A stretch of 64,000 nt of DNA from contig JACEEZ010024172.1 in assembly GCA_016584305.1 (NCBI GenBank), forward strand, positions 331,126 through 395,125, written 5' to 3'. Shown here piece by piece: positions 1 to 10,790 of the stretch (the stretch's first letter is position 1; each line of letters opens with the position of its first letter). A model generated the notes under the pieces. That model was given only the letters and a program-made list of their open reading frames with translations, was not told the DNA's origin and did no database searches. This DNA is from Chionoecetes opilio (Eukaryota; Arthropoda; Malacostraca; Decapoda; Majidae). Position numbers and translations under genes: made by a program.

Positions 1-697
1 TGGTAAAATATAGGTTTGGTTCCAGGACCATCAATTAAAAAAAAAAAAAAAAAGAAAAAAAAAGACGTATTTTTCAAGCTAATATAAACTATAGTAAACA
101 CAACAAACACACAGCGTCTATATTAGCCACACTGTACTACCTATTCTGTAGAAAAAGCATTCTGAAAGAGAAAATAGCACACAAAATAACATAACTGCAC
201 ATTAATTAAACATAAAACATGCATAACAAGCAAAAAAGACGTTGTACTGTAGGGGACCCCGCGTGATACAAAAGAGGGTAGTGTAGCGGTCCCAAGGTTG
301 GGGCAACACGCCTGGCTAATTACCCCTAAGGATCAGGCCCCGCCATATGCTTAATTACCCTTCAGGTCACGCCTTGCTAGGGGTGACCTGACTGCGGTCC
401 CAAGGTTGGAGGTGCACACCTGGCTAATTACCCCTAAATGTCAGGCCGCGCCATATGCTTAATTACCCTTCAGGTCACGGCCTGCTAGGGGTGACCTGAC
501 TGGGGTCAACCAAATCCCCCTTTGTCCAGACTGGGAGTGGTAGGGCGAGTATTTTGAACTTGATAATTTTACTCACCCCAGTTTGAATGTCGTAGCATTG
601 GATTTTTGATCTCGTATATTGAAAATAGACCCTAATTTACACATCTCGTATCATCGGATTATCGTATACCGAATGCTCGTATAACGGGACCTCCCTG
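1..697. mobile_element. pogo/Tigger-like MITE, right part (cut by window edge)
   Basis: The sequence matches two fuller copies at 14338-14988 and 32993-33765. It ends in CGGGACCTCCCTG followed by TA, the inverse of the left end CAGGGAGGTCCCG seen in those copies. CAGG termini with TA flanks are typical of pogo/Tigger-type elements. It carries an internal direct repeat around 'ggtcccaaggttgggg' (280-500). There is no coding capacity, so it is non-autonomous. Confidence 0.7.
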
Positions 698-733
698 TAC
701 ACTATGGAGTCATCACAAAACTGCATCACCCAC

Positions 734-3700
734 CTGCAGTGTCTCCAGGCTGGCCGTGATGACGTTGTGGTCCACACTTAGACTGTAATGAAGACACAGC
801 TCATACACCTGGAAAGGGAAGGAAAAAACAACCATGACTTCTCTCGTCCTTGTAAATCAACACTTGTACAATCTGATCTCAACCCCTTGAGGCCCAGATC
901 TTTACCTTTGACATATAAAAAAATGGTCTGCTGTTAGTCATAAAATTAAGAAAAATAATCTAATATACCAAATTAGCTAGTGGACAAGGATACTAAACAG
1001 GTCATATCAATAAAACATTTCTTGTATTCATTAAAATTGTCTAATGGCACCCAATGGAAATTACGTTCTCGGCCTCTAGGGGTTAAAGCCACACTGGGTC
1101 ATGAGGATTAATTTGTGCAACATAGTCCTTCTAACACTTGTCACATGGGAACTAGGGAAGAATTACTGTCTTGGCTAATGGAAGAAGGAAGAGGAGGGAG
1201 AGAGGATAAGGAGAGGAGGAGAAGGAAGACAAAAAAAAGGTGCAAGAGAAGTAGGAGAAGAAGGAAGAGGAGGGAGAAGAAGGAAGAAGAGGAGGAATAA
1301 ACTGAAGATGAAAAAAGGGGCCTCTTGACAAAGAAACAGGAGTACTAGGAGGAGAAGGAGAAGAAGGAGGAGGAGAAGGAATATAAGGAAGAAGAGGAGG
1401 AGGAATATACGGAAGATTAAAAATGGGGCCTCTTGACAAAAAAAAGGAGTACTAGGAGGAGTAGGAAAAGAAGGAAGAGGAGGAGGAATATAAGGAAAAA
1501 GAGGAGAAATATATGGAAGACAAAAATAGTGGCCTCAGGAGTAGGAGACAATACAGCACTAACACACGCGGAGACACACCTGTATCAGCTGGTCATAGGA
1601 GACAGTGTGTTCCCCCGTGTGGAGATGTGAGGTGGGGTGTCCATGGTGGTCCGAGGGGAGCGTCGGGGGGCACAGGCGGTTGAGGTGAGGTACCAGCGCC
1701 CTCAGACACAACAAACACCCAAGGACCTGACTAGTGGGTGCCTCCTCCTGCACAGGCACTAAGGTCTGTAAGATGGTTGTGAGGAGCCAGGAGAGGAACA
1801 TGGGGGGTTTACGGGAGTGACAGCAGAGGACTATCAGCGAGGAGACAGCCGAGCGCCGCACTGCCGACGACGTATGGCTGAGGTTTGGCAGGAAAGCCTT
1901 GAGGAGGTTTTTTACTTCGTTGTCGTTGGTGAAGTGTCCGAGCGTTGGCATGATCTTGTCGAGGGATGCCGCTAGTGTCTCCAGAAGGGCCTCCTCCGTA
2001 CGCCGTGCCATTCTGGTCACGTACGGCAGGAGGTTTTGTACGTATGCCCGTCCTTTCTGGGGTCTGAGGGAAGGTAGATGTGGTGTTAATGATATAGGAA
2101 AAGACATGAAAAAAGATTCTGTACGTACGTAGCTTGACAAGACAGTACATTATACTCGCCGCATGTTAAGTTGGCAAAAATTGGATCCCCTCACTCCCCC
2201 CTTCCGAACACACGGGACTGGCTGAGGTGTTGGGTGTTGAGGCTTTAGGGGGGAACTTGGAGTAAGGCATTCTCACCCAACACCCAACACCTCAGCCAAT
2301 CCTGTGCGTTCGGAAGGGGGGAGTGAAGGGGCCCCATTTTCGCCGACTTAATGTGCGGCGAGTACATAAGAACATAAAAAATAAGGAAGCTACAAGAGGC
2401 TATGAGACCTACACGAGGTAGTTCCTGTTACTTAACACTACCTAGTACATCCACCTTTCATCCCCATCCATGAATTTATCTTGCCTCCCTTTAAAGCTCC
2501 CTAATGACTCTGCAATAACTACCTGTCTACTGAGTCCATTCCAATCATTTACCAACCTATTTGTGAACCTGTTTTTCCCTATTTCTTTTTTAAATATACG
2601 CTTTTCCATATAAAGTATAGTTGTTTACCTGATGTGGTGGCAGAGGGCAGCAAAGCGTGTCAGGGCTGCCCTAAGACTCCTCACTGAGCCATTCTTCTTG
2701 ATCTCCTTGTACAGCTCCACCTGAATCTTGCCCAACTGTGTCTCAGAAAGGCTCTGCAAAGCAACATATGCTCCATTGACTTCAAGTAATGACATCTACA
2801 AGCTAAACATAAACTCCTCCTCCTCCTACTCCTTTTTTTTGTCTTCCTTCTCCTCCTTTTTCTCCTTCCTACTCTTCCTTCTTCTCCTACTCCTCTTACT
2901 CCTTATTTTTTGTTTTCCTTCTCCTCCTCCTCCTATTACTCTTCCTTTTTCTTTCTCTGTTTTTATCAGTTACCTTGACCACTCATACTCAAACTGATAG
3001 CCTGAGGAACCTGACTAAACATACACAACAAATGAGTCTTTAGGAATGGAGGGATGTCTGAAGAAAGTCTGTATAAAGAGAGATGTACAGACAACTAAAT
3101 GAACAAAAAATTATTATAAAAACACAGTAAAACAGGACTGAAAATACAATATAACACTCCTGCAAAAGCTGAGTAAACTTCTAAGTCAATAAAGAGATAC
3201 ACTCATGATAAAAATACCATACTTCATACGCATCCATCTTTGTCAAAGAGATGCTTCTCACATTAGATGAGTCCCTAGTAAATCCTGTGACCAAAGAAAA
3301 TATAAAGAGATCTCCTTCAGTTTGTTTGCACGCATGAGATTGATTAGTTTTAAATTAGCAGCATTTTTATACCTTGGCTTAGCTAACGTGTTAATATTAA
3401 TCTAATTTTAAAGCACTACTGTACTTATTTTTGTACGAATAAAGAATTTGGTTTGATTTGATTATCATATATCCTACTGGCAAAACAAACAATGGCAATA
3501 GGACCCTAAACACCCACTGAGCCCTAAACAAACCACACCGCCCCTCACCCTAATCACGCGGTTCAGGGACTCGTTAGCGCTGGTCCGCACGTCAGGGTCT
3601 GCGTCGGCCGTCAGCAGCAGCAGCGTCTCTATGCCCACGGAGAGCAGCTTCTGTATCTCCGTGGGTTTGGCGGAGACCAGCGCATCGGCGATCACTGCGC

Positions 3701-4943
3701 ATGTGGCTGCCTTCTCCTTGCTGCTCAGGACCTGGTCTTTCTTACTGCTTGGAAGGGAAAAAAAATTAATGTATTAGAAAGAAAAAAGATACTTGTAAAT
3801 CTCAGGTAAAAGGGAGTATGGAGGGATGATATTCATGGGGAGGAGGATAATGTAACAAACAGTAGATCATAAAAATGGAAGGGGAAGAAATGATACGTGT
3901 AGTAAATCTCAGGTACATAGTCTTCCTTACTGCTTGGAAGGGAAGGAATGACACTTGTAAATCAAAAGTAACAGGGAGTATGGAGGGATAATATTTTTGG
4001 GAGGAGGATAATGTAAGAAGCAGCAGAAAAACAAGTGGCATTGTGGCTTAAGCTTAAGGTCCATACATAACAGGTCAATGTAAAACTATGCAGCTTGTAT
4101 AATGAAAAAGGTGAAATGTTGAATACTCTTGTTTATTTTGTTGTCTTACGGCTGAGGACATCCCTTGGTGGGGGTCTTTTTGGGTTACCATTATAAGGGG
4201 CTTGGTTACTATCAGTTAGGAGGTTATAATGCGGGGTTAAGTTTAGTTTTTAATTAATTTTGATGCCCTTCACTCTTACATTTCCAGATAGTCCCTTCAT
4301 TTGTGCCTTCATAATATAGTTGACTGCAAATCGCGGGATGCCCTAAACCAAAAAATGACGCAAAGATTTACACCAACCCTTTGCTGAATCCCAAATTACA
4401 GCCACTTACCACCAGGAACTTCTTGTTGAACTTATATATGAAAAAAGGTGAAATGTTGAATACTTGTATAATTAACTCCTTCACACCCAGATCTTTCCTT
4501 TGCTATATAAAATTGTCTGTTGTCGAGCCATCAAATTACGAAAAACTAACTGAATATACCAAATTAGTTAGTGGACAAGGATACTAAACAGGTCATATCT
4601 ATAAAATATTGCATATATTCACTAAAAATCGTCTAATGGTACCCAAATTACAATGGAAATTACGTTCTGAGCCTCAAGGGTTAATAGTTTAGTAAATCTA
4701 ACAGCACTGATACAGCACCAAAAATAGACCTTGACATGACCCTCACCTGAGCAGCCCTTGACCTTGCTGTGAGAGGGAGGTCGCGAAGGATGCCATGGTC
4801 CTGTTGAGCTCCTGTGGCCGCTGCTCTGTCCCGGCCACGCCCCCGAAGGCAGCGGCCGGCGTGGGGGGGCCGGGGGTGTTGCCGTTGCCCTGGGAAATCT
4901 TCACGGCTTCAAAAGCGCGAACTAATTTCTCCAGGGCGGCCAT
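734..4943 (-). CDS. HTT: huntingtin, first five coding exons (partial, continues beyond position 1)
   Basis: Huntingtin is a large HEAT-repeat scaffold acting in vesicle transport, autophagy and mitosis. Exons on the minus strand are 4943-4747, 3744-3549 (or from 3747), 2753-2629, 2063-1580 and 808-734, all GT-AG. They join in phase to 1077 nt (359 residues). The N terminus MAALEKLVRAFEAVKIS aligns with the vertebrate 17-residue amphipathic start MATLEKLMKAFESLKSF. Exon 3 contains ELYKEIKKNG and exon 4 contains FTNDNEVKNLLKAF, both close to human huntingtin; exon 5 (VYELCLHYS) also matches. HEAT-type helices begin in exon 2. After the N17 segment there is Q-G-N-G and a short Pro/Ala/Gly stretch, with no polyglutamine. 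An in-frame ATG at 4982 would add 13 residues; 4943 is preferred because it matches the family start. Introns contain MITEs, a CR1 fragment and purine tracts. The gene is divergent from ATP6AP2. Confidence 0.93.
881..1085. mobile_element. TTAA-type MITE (CCCCTT family) in huntingtin intron 5
   Basis: A short element of about 205 bp starts AACCCCTTGAGGCCCAGA and ends in the inverted form CTAGGGGTTAA. The interior (ATACCAAATTAGCTAG, GATACTAAACAGGTCATAT) recurs at about ten other places in the window. Ends of the form TTAA-CCCCTT suggest piggyBac-type mobilisation. It is non-coding. Confidence 0.7.
1180..1530. repeat. polypurine (GGA/GAA) tract with internal duplication
   Basis: This is a degenerate AGG/GAAGA-rich stretch in huntingtin intron 4. 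A segment around 'ggggcctcttgacaaa' occurs twice (1317 and 1425), so the tract grew by local duplication. No gene is seen. Confidence 0.75.
2153..2364. mobile_element. fold-back MITE, family A (ACTCGCCG ends)
   Basis: The element is nearly a perfect inverted repeat. ACTCGCCGCATGTTAAGT on the left pairs with ACTTAATGTGCGGCGAGT on the right, and 'gaggtgttgggtg' pairs with 'cacccaacacctc' at the centre. Copies lie at 19935-20137 and 34705-34916. It is non-coding and sits in huntingtin intron 3. Confidence 0.8.
2366..2605 (-). mobile_element. CR1-like LINE, 5'-truncated 3' end
   Basis: It matches the last ~230 bp of the long CR1-like element at 54530-59830 (for example 'ggaagctacaagaggc', 'cctgtctactgagtccattc'). 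It starts at the TTATGTTCTTAT-type 3' tail, read on the minus strand. Truncation at the 5' end is the normal outcome of LINE insertion. Confidence 0.8.
2815..2960. repeat. polypyrimidine (TCC/TTC) tract
   Basis: A TCC/CTT-rich simple repeat in huntingtin intron 2, about 60 bp from the acceptor of exon 3. No reading frame is credible. Confidence 0.7.
4476..4680. mobile_element. TTAA-type MITE (CCCCTT family), huntingtin intron 1
   Basis: The element is bounded by TTAA at 4472-4475 and 4681-4684, the duplicated target expected for piggyBac-type insertion. Its terminal segments are inverted (CTCCTTCACACCCAGA and TCTGAGCCTCAAGGG). The interior matches the other family members. Confidence 0.75.
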
Positions 4944-5084
4944 CTTTGGTTGTGTGATGTCTTTTCTGGTGGTGAGAGACAAGGTTGTGGTGGTGACATG
5001 GCGAGATATATGAAGCTCACGGTTACTAATGCCATGGTGACTTGTACGTTTACTTCTTGTCTACACCTTTTCACTCTCAAATTA

Positions 5085-6190
5085 AAACTACTGAGCTTCA
5101 AAATTAAAACATCTGAACTTCAAATTAAAACAACTGAACTTCAAATTAAAACAACTGAACTTCAAATTAAAACAACTGAACTTCAAATTAAAACAACTGA
5201 AGTTTAAATTAAAACAACTGAACTTCAAATTAAAACATCTGAACTTCAAATTAAAACAACTGAACTTCAAATTAAAACAACTGAAGTTTAAATTAAAACA
5301 ACTGAAGTTTAAATTAAAACAACTGAAGTTTAAATTAAAAGAACTGAAGTTTAAATTAAAACAACTGAACTTCAAATTAAAAAACTGAAGTTTAAATTAA
5401 AACAACTGAACTTCAAATTAAAACAACTGAAGTTTAAATTAAAACAACTGAACTTCAAATTAAAACAACTGAAGTTTAAATTAAAACAACTGAAGTTTAA
5501 ATTAAAACAACTGAACTTCAAATTAAAACAACTGAAGTTTAAATTAAAACAACTGAAGTTTAAATTAAAACAACGGAAGTTTAAATTAAAACTGAAGTTT
5601 AAATTAAAACAACTGAACTTCAAATTAAAACAACTGAACTTCAAATTAAAACAACTGAACTTCAAATTAAAACAACTGAAGTTTAAATTAAAACAACTGA
5701 ACTTCAAATTAAAACAACTGAACTTCAAATTAAAACAACTGAACTTCAAATTAAAACAACTGAACTTCAAATCAAAACAACTGAACTTCAAATTAAAACA
5801 ACTGAACTTCAAATCAAAACAACTGAACTTCAAATTAAAACAACTGAACTTCAAATTAAAACAAGTGAATCTCAAATTAAAACAAGTGAATCTCAAATTA
5901 AAACAAGTGAATCTCAAATTAAAACAAGTGAATCTCAAATTAAAACAAGTGAATCTCAAATTAAAACAAGTGAATCTCAAATTAAAACAAGTGAATCTCA
6001 AATTAAAACAAGTGAATCTCAAATTAAAACAACTGAAGCTTAAACTAAAACAACTGAAGCTTAAATTAAAACAACTGAAGTTTATATTAAAACAACTGAA
6101 GTTTATATTAAAATAACTGAAGTTTATATTAAAATAACTGAACTTCAAATTGAAATAACTGAACTTCAAATTAAAATAATTGAATTTCAA
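5085..6190. repeat. 21-bp minisatellite upstream of huntingtin
   Basis: About 52 tandem copies of a 21-bp unit of the form TTCAAATTAAAACAACTGAAC start about 145 bp upstream of the huntingtin start codon. Because 21 is a multiple of three, both strands stay open and give meaningless heptad proteins. Subfamilies occur in blocks (GAAGTTTA, GAACTTCA and GTGAATCTC variants), showing stepwise expansion. Every unit carries CAACTG (or CAAGTG), an E-box and Myb-type core, next to an AT-rich homeodomain-like core. Confidence 0.95.
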
Positions 6191-6619
6191 ATTAAAAGAA
6201 AAAAATCATCTATTATATTTTGAAATTCATTTGTTTTATTTTGAAGTTCTAGTGTTCTAATTTGAGAGTGAAAAGGTGTATTATTAAAACCCCCAGAAAA
6301 GTAACATATTGCTTCCTGCAAACTTTTTCTTATCTTTACCAGAGTGCTGCCAGCAAAGGGAAGAGAGGGAAAAAATTATTTATGAAAAGATATACAAAAA
6401 ATCTTAACAGGGGCTCCACGCTAAGCTGACCCAAATGTTGGCTCTACGTATTATACTTACTGTCCTTAACACATCTGTTTAGATTTTAATGAGTGCCGAT
6501 CCGTACTTTGCCTACATGGCCGATATTAAATTTCAGGTTCTTGAGAAAAACTAAGTCCAGCGAGATGCGCAATGGATAACTTTTACTTTTAGGATATTTT
6601 CCCCAAGTTTTGAGAAGTG

Positions 6620-6730
6620 CGCCCCCGTCCGCTAGGTTAGGTTAGAGTAGAGTAGGTTTGGTTAGGTCAGGTTAGAGTAGGTTAGGTTAGTGCACAGCAC
6701 GAGGGGCTCGAGGAAGGGTGCTAGGTTAGG
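6620..6730. repeat. degenerate TTAGG-like string
   Basis: Irregular runs of GGTTAG and AGGTTAGAGTAGG resemble arthropod telomeric TTAGG in broken form. Similar strings occur at 11430-11560. It is interstitial and too irregular to call a telomeric array. Confidence 0.5.
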
Positions 6731-6769
6731 TCTGTAGAGTTTTGTCATCTTTGGAATAAAGGCTCAACC

Positions 6770-7020
6770 TTCTATCTTCTTCTTCTTCTTATAGCCAACA
6801 AGCTTGGGGACATGGTGGAAACCGGGGGTTTTTGGGTGGGGGAGCACACATATAAGGGAAATATGGCCCCGATAAAGTCTATGAACTAGGGAAATTTCCC
6901 TAGTTTAGGGATTTTTTTTTTTGTTGGGCCATATTTCCCTTATGTGTGTGCTCCCCCACCCAAAAACCCCGGTTTCCCACCATGTCCCCAAGCTTGTTGG
7001 CTATAAGAAGAAGAAGATAG
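6770..7020. mobile_element. fold-back MITE, family C
   Basis: Long inverted arms (about 80 bp) flank a short spacer: 'atagccaacaagcttgggga' on the left and its complement at 6990-7012. Both outer ends carry a TCTTCTTCTTCTT/AAGAAGAAGA string. Only one copy is in the window and it is non-coding. Confidence 0.75.
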
Positions 7021-7104
7021 GGGATGGAGCCTTTGTTCTGAAGATTTACCAGATATACCATTCTTTTAAATATTTTTACACAGCATACTACATAAGTGTG
7101 CTGT

Positions 7105-8478
7105 GAAGTGTGGGCCAGGTGTATCCAGCTTCTTTCCTGTTAATACAGGAGTGAGGCAAGGGTGTGTCCTTGCCCCATCACTTTTCAACGCTTGTATGGA
7201 CTGGGTATTGGACAAGGTTGTAGATCGGGAGATCTACAACCATGGGGACATGGGGAGGCGGTAGCAGAGTGGTTAGCGTCTCCGACTGGCGTTCTCGGTG
7301 ACCCGAGTTCGATCCCCGAAGAAACCCAAATCCTTTCTGCACCGTCGAGTGGCCTAAGAACACCCACATGCCCTGCCCATCAACTCTACCTTCGATTGCG
7401 AGTGCATCGGAGGACACAGGGGGGCGGCATGAGCCTCTAATTACAGGCGTCACTATAAGAATCCTGCCTGCGCCACCACGGGCGAGGGCCAACCATCACA
7501 GCCCTCAAGTGAACCTCCAGAGTCTACCATCCAAACCCCTGGATCACCACTGCCTACAGGCACTATAGGCACAAATGTAAAAAAAAAAAAAAAAAAAAAA
7601 ATCAAAGTGATTGTGGAGCATCCGTCAGCAACACCAAGATCACTGATCTTGTTTTTGCCGATGATGCAGTAATCTTTGCCGAGTCGCCGAGTCGCTGGAG
7701 GTCCTGGTGATGGCTCTCAAGGCGCTGCTCGAGGAGGCAAAGCCTTTGGGACTTGAGGTCTCCTAGCTTAAGACCAAGGTCCAGGTGTTTGGAAATTTAC
7801 TAGTTGAAGCAGTACAGTCTGTTCATGCGTGCGGCAAGGACATTGAGATCTTGGAAAGTTTTACATACCTTGGTAGTGCAGTCCATAATGACTGCGGGTC
7901 ACGTCAAGAAGTCTTACGGCAGATTGGCATAGCCCACGGTGCTATGGACTCGCTCAGCGGGAGTATTTGGCGTTGTCAGTACCTGTGCAGGAGGACAAAG
8001 ATCCGAATCTTCAAGTCGCTTGTGATCCCTGTCTTACTATATGGTTGTGAAACATGGACACTAAATAGTGACTTGAAGAGACGAATCAATGCCTTTGGTA
8101 ATAAGTGTCTTCGCAGAATCATGGGGTATCGCTGGGATGATTACGTGTCAAATCAGCGATTGCACCGTGAGACTGAATCGAGGCCTATTACCTGCATAGT
8201 CCGTCAACGCCAACTTCAGCTATATGGGCATGTGGCACGCTACCCTGAAACCGATCCTTCCCATCGGGTTGTATCTGTAAGAGACAATCCGGCGTGGAGG
8301 AGGCCAAGGGGGCGCCCACAAGGCTCGTGGCTGGGGCAAGTTGATGTTTCTTGTCGAGAGCTACTTGGTATGGAAAAGGAGCCTGCATGGAGACTCGCGC
8401 GTGGTGACCCCCGGGAGTGGCGTCGTAGGGTGGGCGAGGCGACGCACCCCCCGGCGTATGCCCCCAATGATTGATTGA
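7105..8478 (+). mobile_element. RTE-like LINE fragment (reverse transcriptase C-terminal half)
   Basis: Non-LTR reverse transcriptase remains. GVRQGCVLAPSLFN is readable at 7150-7190, FADDAVIFAES (the catalytic box, FADD) at 7650-7685, and an open frame runs 7785-8474. That frame carries TYLGS, SLVIPVLLYGCETWTL and RPRGRPQGSW, all usual for the thumb and C terminus of RTE-type elements. It ends in a TGAT repeat tail, as RTE elements do. A SINE (7245-7604) is inserted between the two motifs, and an in-frame stop near 7764 breaks the frame. It is dead, without an endonuclease. Related 3' ends lie at 21778-22404. Confidence 0.85.
7245..7604 (+). mobile_element. tRNA-derived SINE (nested in the RTE fragment)
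   Basis: The head (7254-7322) has a tRNA-like A box (TAGCAGAGTGGTTAGCG) and B box (GAGTTCGATCCCC), followed by a ~250 bp body and a poly(A) tail at 7580-7602. The same element in reverse orientation is at 16483-16849. RNA polymerase III transcription is expected from the family. Confidence 0.85.
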
Positions 8479-8639
8479 TTGATACTACATAGATAAAGCA
8501 ACACAGGATGAAGTAACGTATAGCTATTCCATGTATTGTCTAGTCCGTGTACACATACTGTAGTTATACAAAAGAAAACTAAAGTTACATTTATGGCCCT
8601 CAAAAAATTTGGTACTCAAACATTTTTGGCACTCAAAAT

Positions 8640-8849
8640 TTTGGTCAATTTATAGTTTCACCCAACCAACGATTTTGTGATGCGCCTTATGTTTTTCTGG
8701 TGTGTTTTTCTGTGTTTTGAATGAATCTGCTAACCGTTTCTGTCGCAATTTTTTTTTTTTTTTTTTTTTTGCAAAAATGACAAAAAAAAAAAAAATGAAC
8801 CTAAATCTAACCTAACCTTTACCTATACCTAACGTAACCCATAACTAAC

Positions 8850-8910
<61 letters not shown>

Positions 8911-9055
8911 AACCTTTATCTAGTTACCTAAAAAAAAATAATAATAATTGCGACCGAAATGGTTAGCAGATTCATTCAAAACACATAAAAACACACCAGA
9001 AAAACATAAGGCGCATCAGAAAATCGTTGGTTGGGTGAAACTATAAATTATCCAA
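8640..9055. mobile_element. fold-back MITE, family D, with central A/T homopolymers
   Basis: 'tatagtttcacccaacca' (8651) pairs with 'tggttgggtgaaactata' (about 9030), and the arms extend inward through 'aatctgctaaccgtttc'. The centre holds T- and A-runs, one of about 57 A interrupted little. The core 'tctgctaaccgtttctg' is shared with the element at 41751-42070. Confidence 0.75.
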
Positions 9056-9399
9056 AAAAAATTGCATTTGAAATTTTGTTATTTAACATTTTTTGGCACT
9101 CAAATTTTTGTCACTCAAAAATTTTGGCACTTAAATTTGTATGGCACTTCCAAAAATTTTTGCCACTCAAAATGTTTTGGCACTCATAAGATTTGGACAC
9201 ACGGAAAATAAAACTATCTCCATTAGAAAAAGCACCTATTTTAGGCCAGGAAAAATTAGTCGGTGTCTCTGAAAACGATCGCAAAGTCCTCGTCCATTAT
9301 TACCGAAATTTAAGCTAACCTAACCTGCCAGCAGCTTGAAAGACAGAAAGTGACAAGCTTGACTCTTATCCTGTACTAACACAGCACCTCCCATCACAT

Positions 9400-9650
9400 T
9401 ATTCCCAGTTCAGTTCACTTCAGTTGTGGGTCAGGAGTCAGGCCTTTTTCATCGGCACTCCCTGACGTGTTTCTTCTCGCTGTCTGGGTCTTTAGTTAGT
9501 TGTCTTCTCTTATTCTATATTTTAGCTTCTTTCTCTTTCTTTCCTCTTATTTTCTTTGATTATCCAAAAACTGTTGATTGTTCTTTTTGCTTCTTCCACA
9601 TTTCCATCTTCAAACAAATACTCCCCCACTATATTGGTCTGTTCCCCGGG
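9400..9650. repeat. interspersed repeat (unclassified), empty-site partner of 14118-14337
   Basis: 'ggcactccctgacgtgtttc' and about 230 surrounding bases recur at 14118-14337 and continue after 14989. In the second copy a pogo-like MITE is inserted at TA, so this copy shows the unoccupied site. The class is not recognised. Confidence 0.65.
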
Positions 9651-10790
9651 GGTGGACTCCCAGGGGCAGGTTGGGCGGGGGGCGTCAGGCTGACCTACTT
9701 GTCACTACAGGTTGACTCCCCTGTCACGTATAGCGCGGTTGTTATACATATCTTAATACCGTGTCATACATGTGGCGCGTCACAGACCACCGATACAGTC
9801 ACACATGAGTATGAGGCGCGTCACAATGCACGGGGGTCAGGGCACGGAAGGTTGAGGTGGCGCCCCGCTGCTGGCGTCATGTTCCTCCTCCCGTCACAGT
9901 GTTGAGGACTCACCGTGGCGCCCCTGAGGGTGGTGCAGGGCCAGGCAGGCGTGGAGGGCGAGGTTAGCAGGCGTGGGGCTCCATTAACTCCATGGCACAG
10001 GGGATATTTTGATATTTAATTACACACCGAAGATTGTTGTGACTGGTGGTGGTAGACAGACTCGGAACTGGGACTGTCACTGACTCTATTGTATTTACTG
10101 TATTGATGCATAATTCTCAAATTGTGCATGCATAATTGGCATTTTTATTTAATTCCATACGCTGGAAGTATTTTTATGATTTCAAATAGTCTTTATATTG
10201 CAAAAAGTCCATTTGTTTATATTGCGAATTCAGTCCCGGTGGTTGAGATGTTTGGTTTATCCTTCTTGACTTGTCAATATGGGGGACTCCTTCCCTACTT
10301 CCTATATATCCTTTATCACGACGCTATAAGGTATCATATCAATATTTTTATATAATAATTATTATTATGATAATTTTGAAAGCTCTATATGTCCTAACAA
10401 ACTCACACTCTTGTATATTAAACTGTGAATTTATTTTGTTGCGCAATTTTTTCTGCCAAATTTACCTAAGGTAGCTAATTTATGACAAAATTATTATTGT
10501 TCATGATTTTTGAGCTCTGAATGTGCTAAATGAAGCAAAATATATTCATGATAATATAATGCGCCCGTGATCCTTCTGTCACATGACGCTGGAAAACGGG
10601 AAGAAATTTCAAATAAATCGAATTATGGCTGAAATACGTGTTATTTCCGTATAATACTCACAAAAAACATTATAAACACACAATATTGATATAAAAAAGC
10701 TATAATTCAGCATGTAAACCGAAGTATAAGGGATGAATTGATGAATATTGTCACTCCGTTTTCTGTGACAGTATTGATCAAGAAGGCAAC

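Noticed and set aside
5372..6190. Long open frame of repeated FSCFNLK heptads, minus strand
   Set aside because: It is the direct product of a 21-bp tandem repeat whose length keeps the frame; the other strand is open too. No start context or domain.
6620..6730. Interstitial telomere
   Set aside because: TTAGG-like words are irregular and few; better seen as degenerate repeat debris.
9426..9905. 159-residue plus-strand frame
   Set aside because: It runs from an interspersed repeat into GC-rich flank without domains or splice support.
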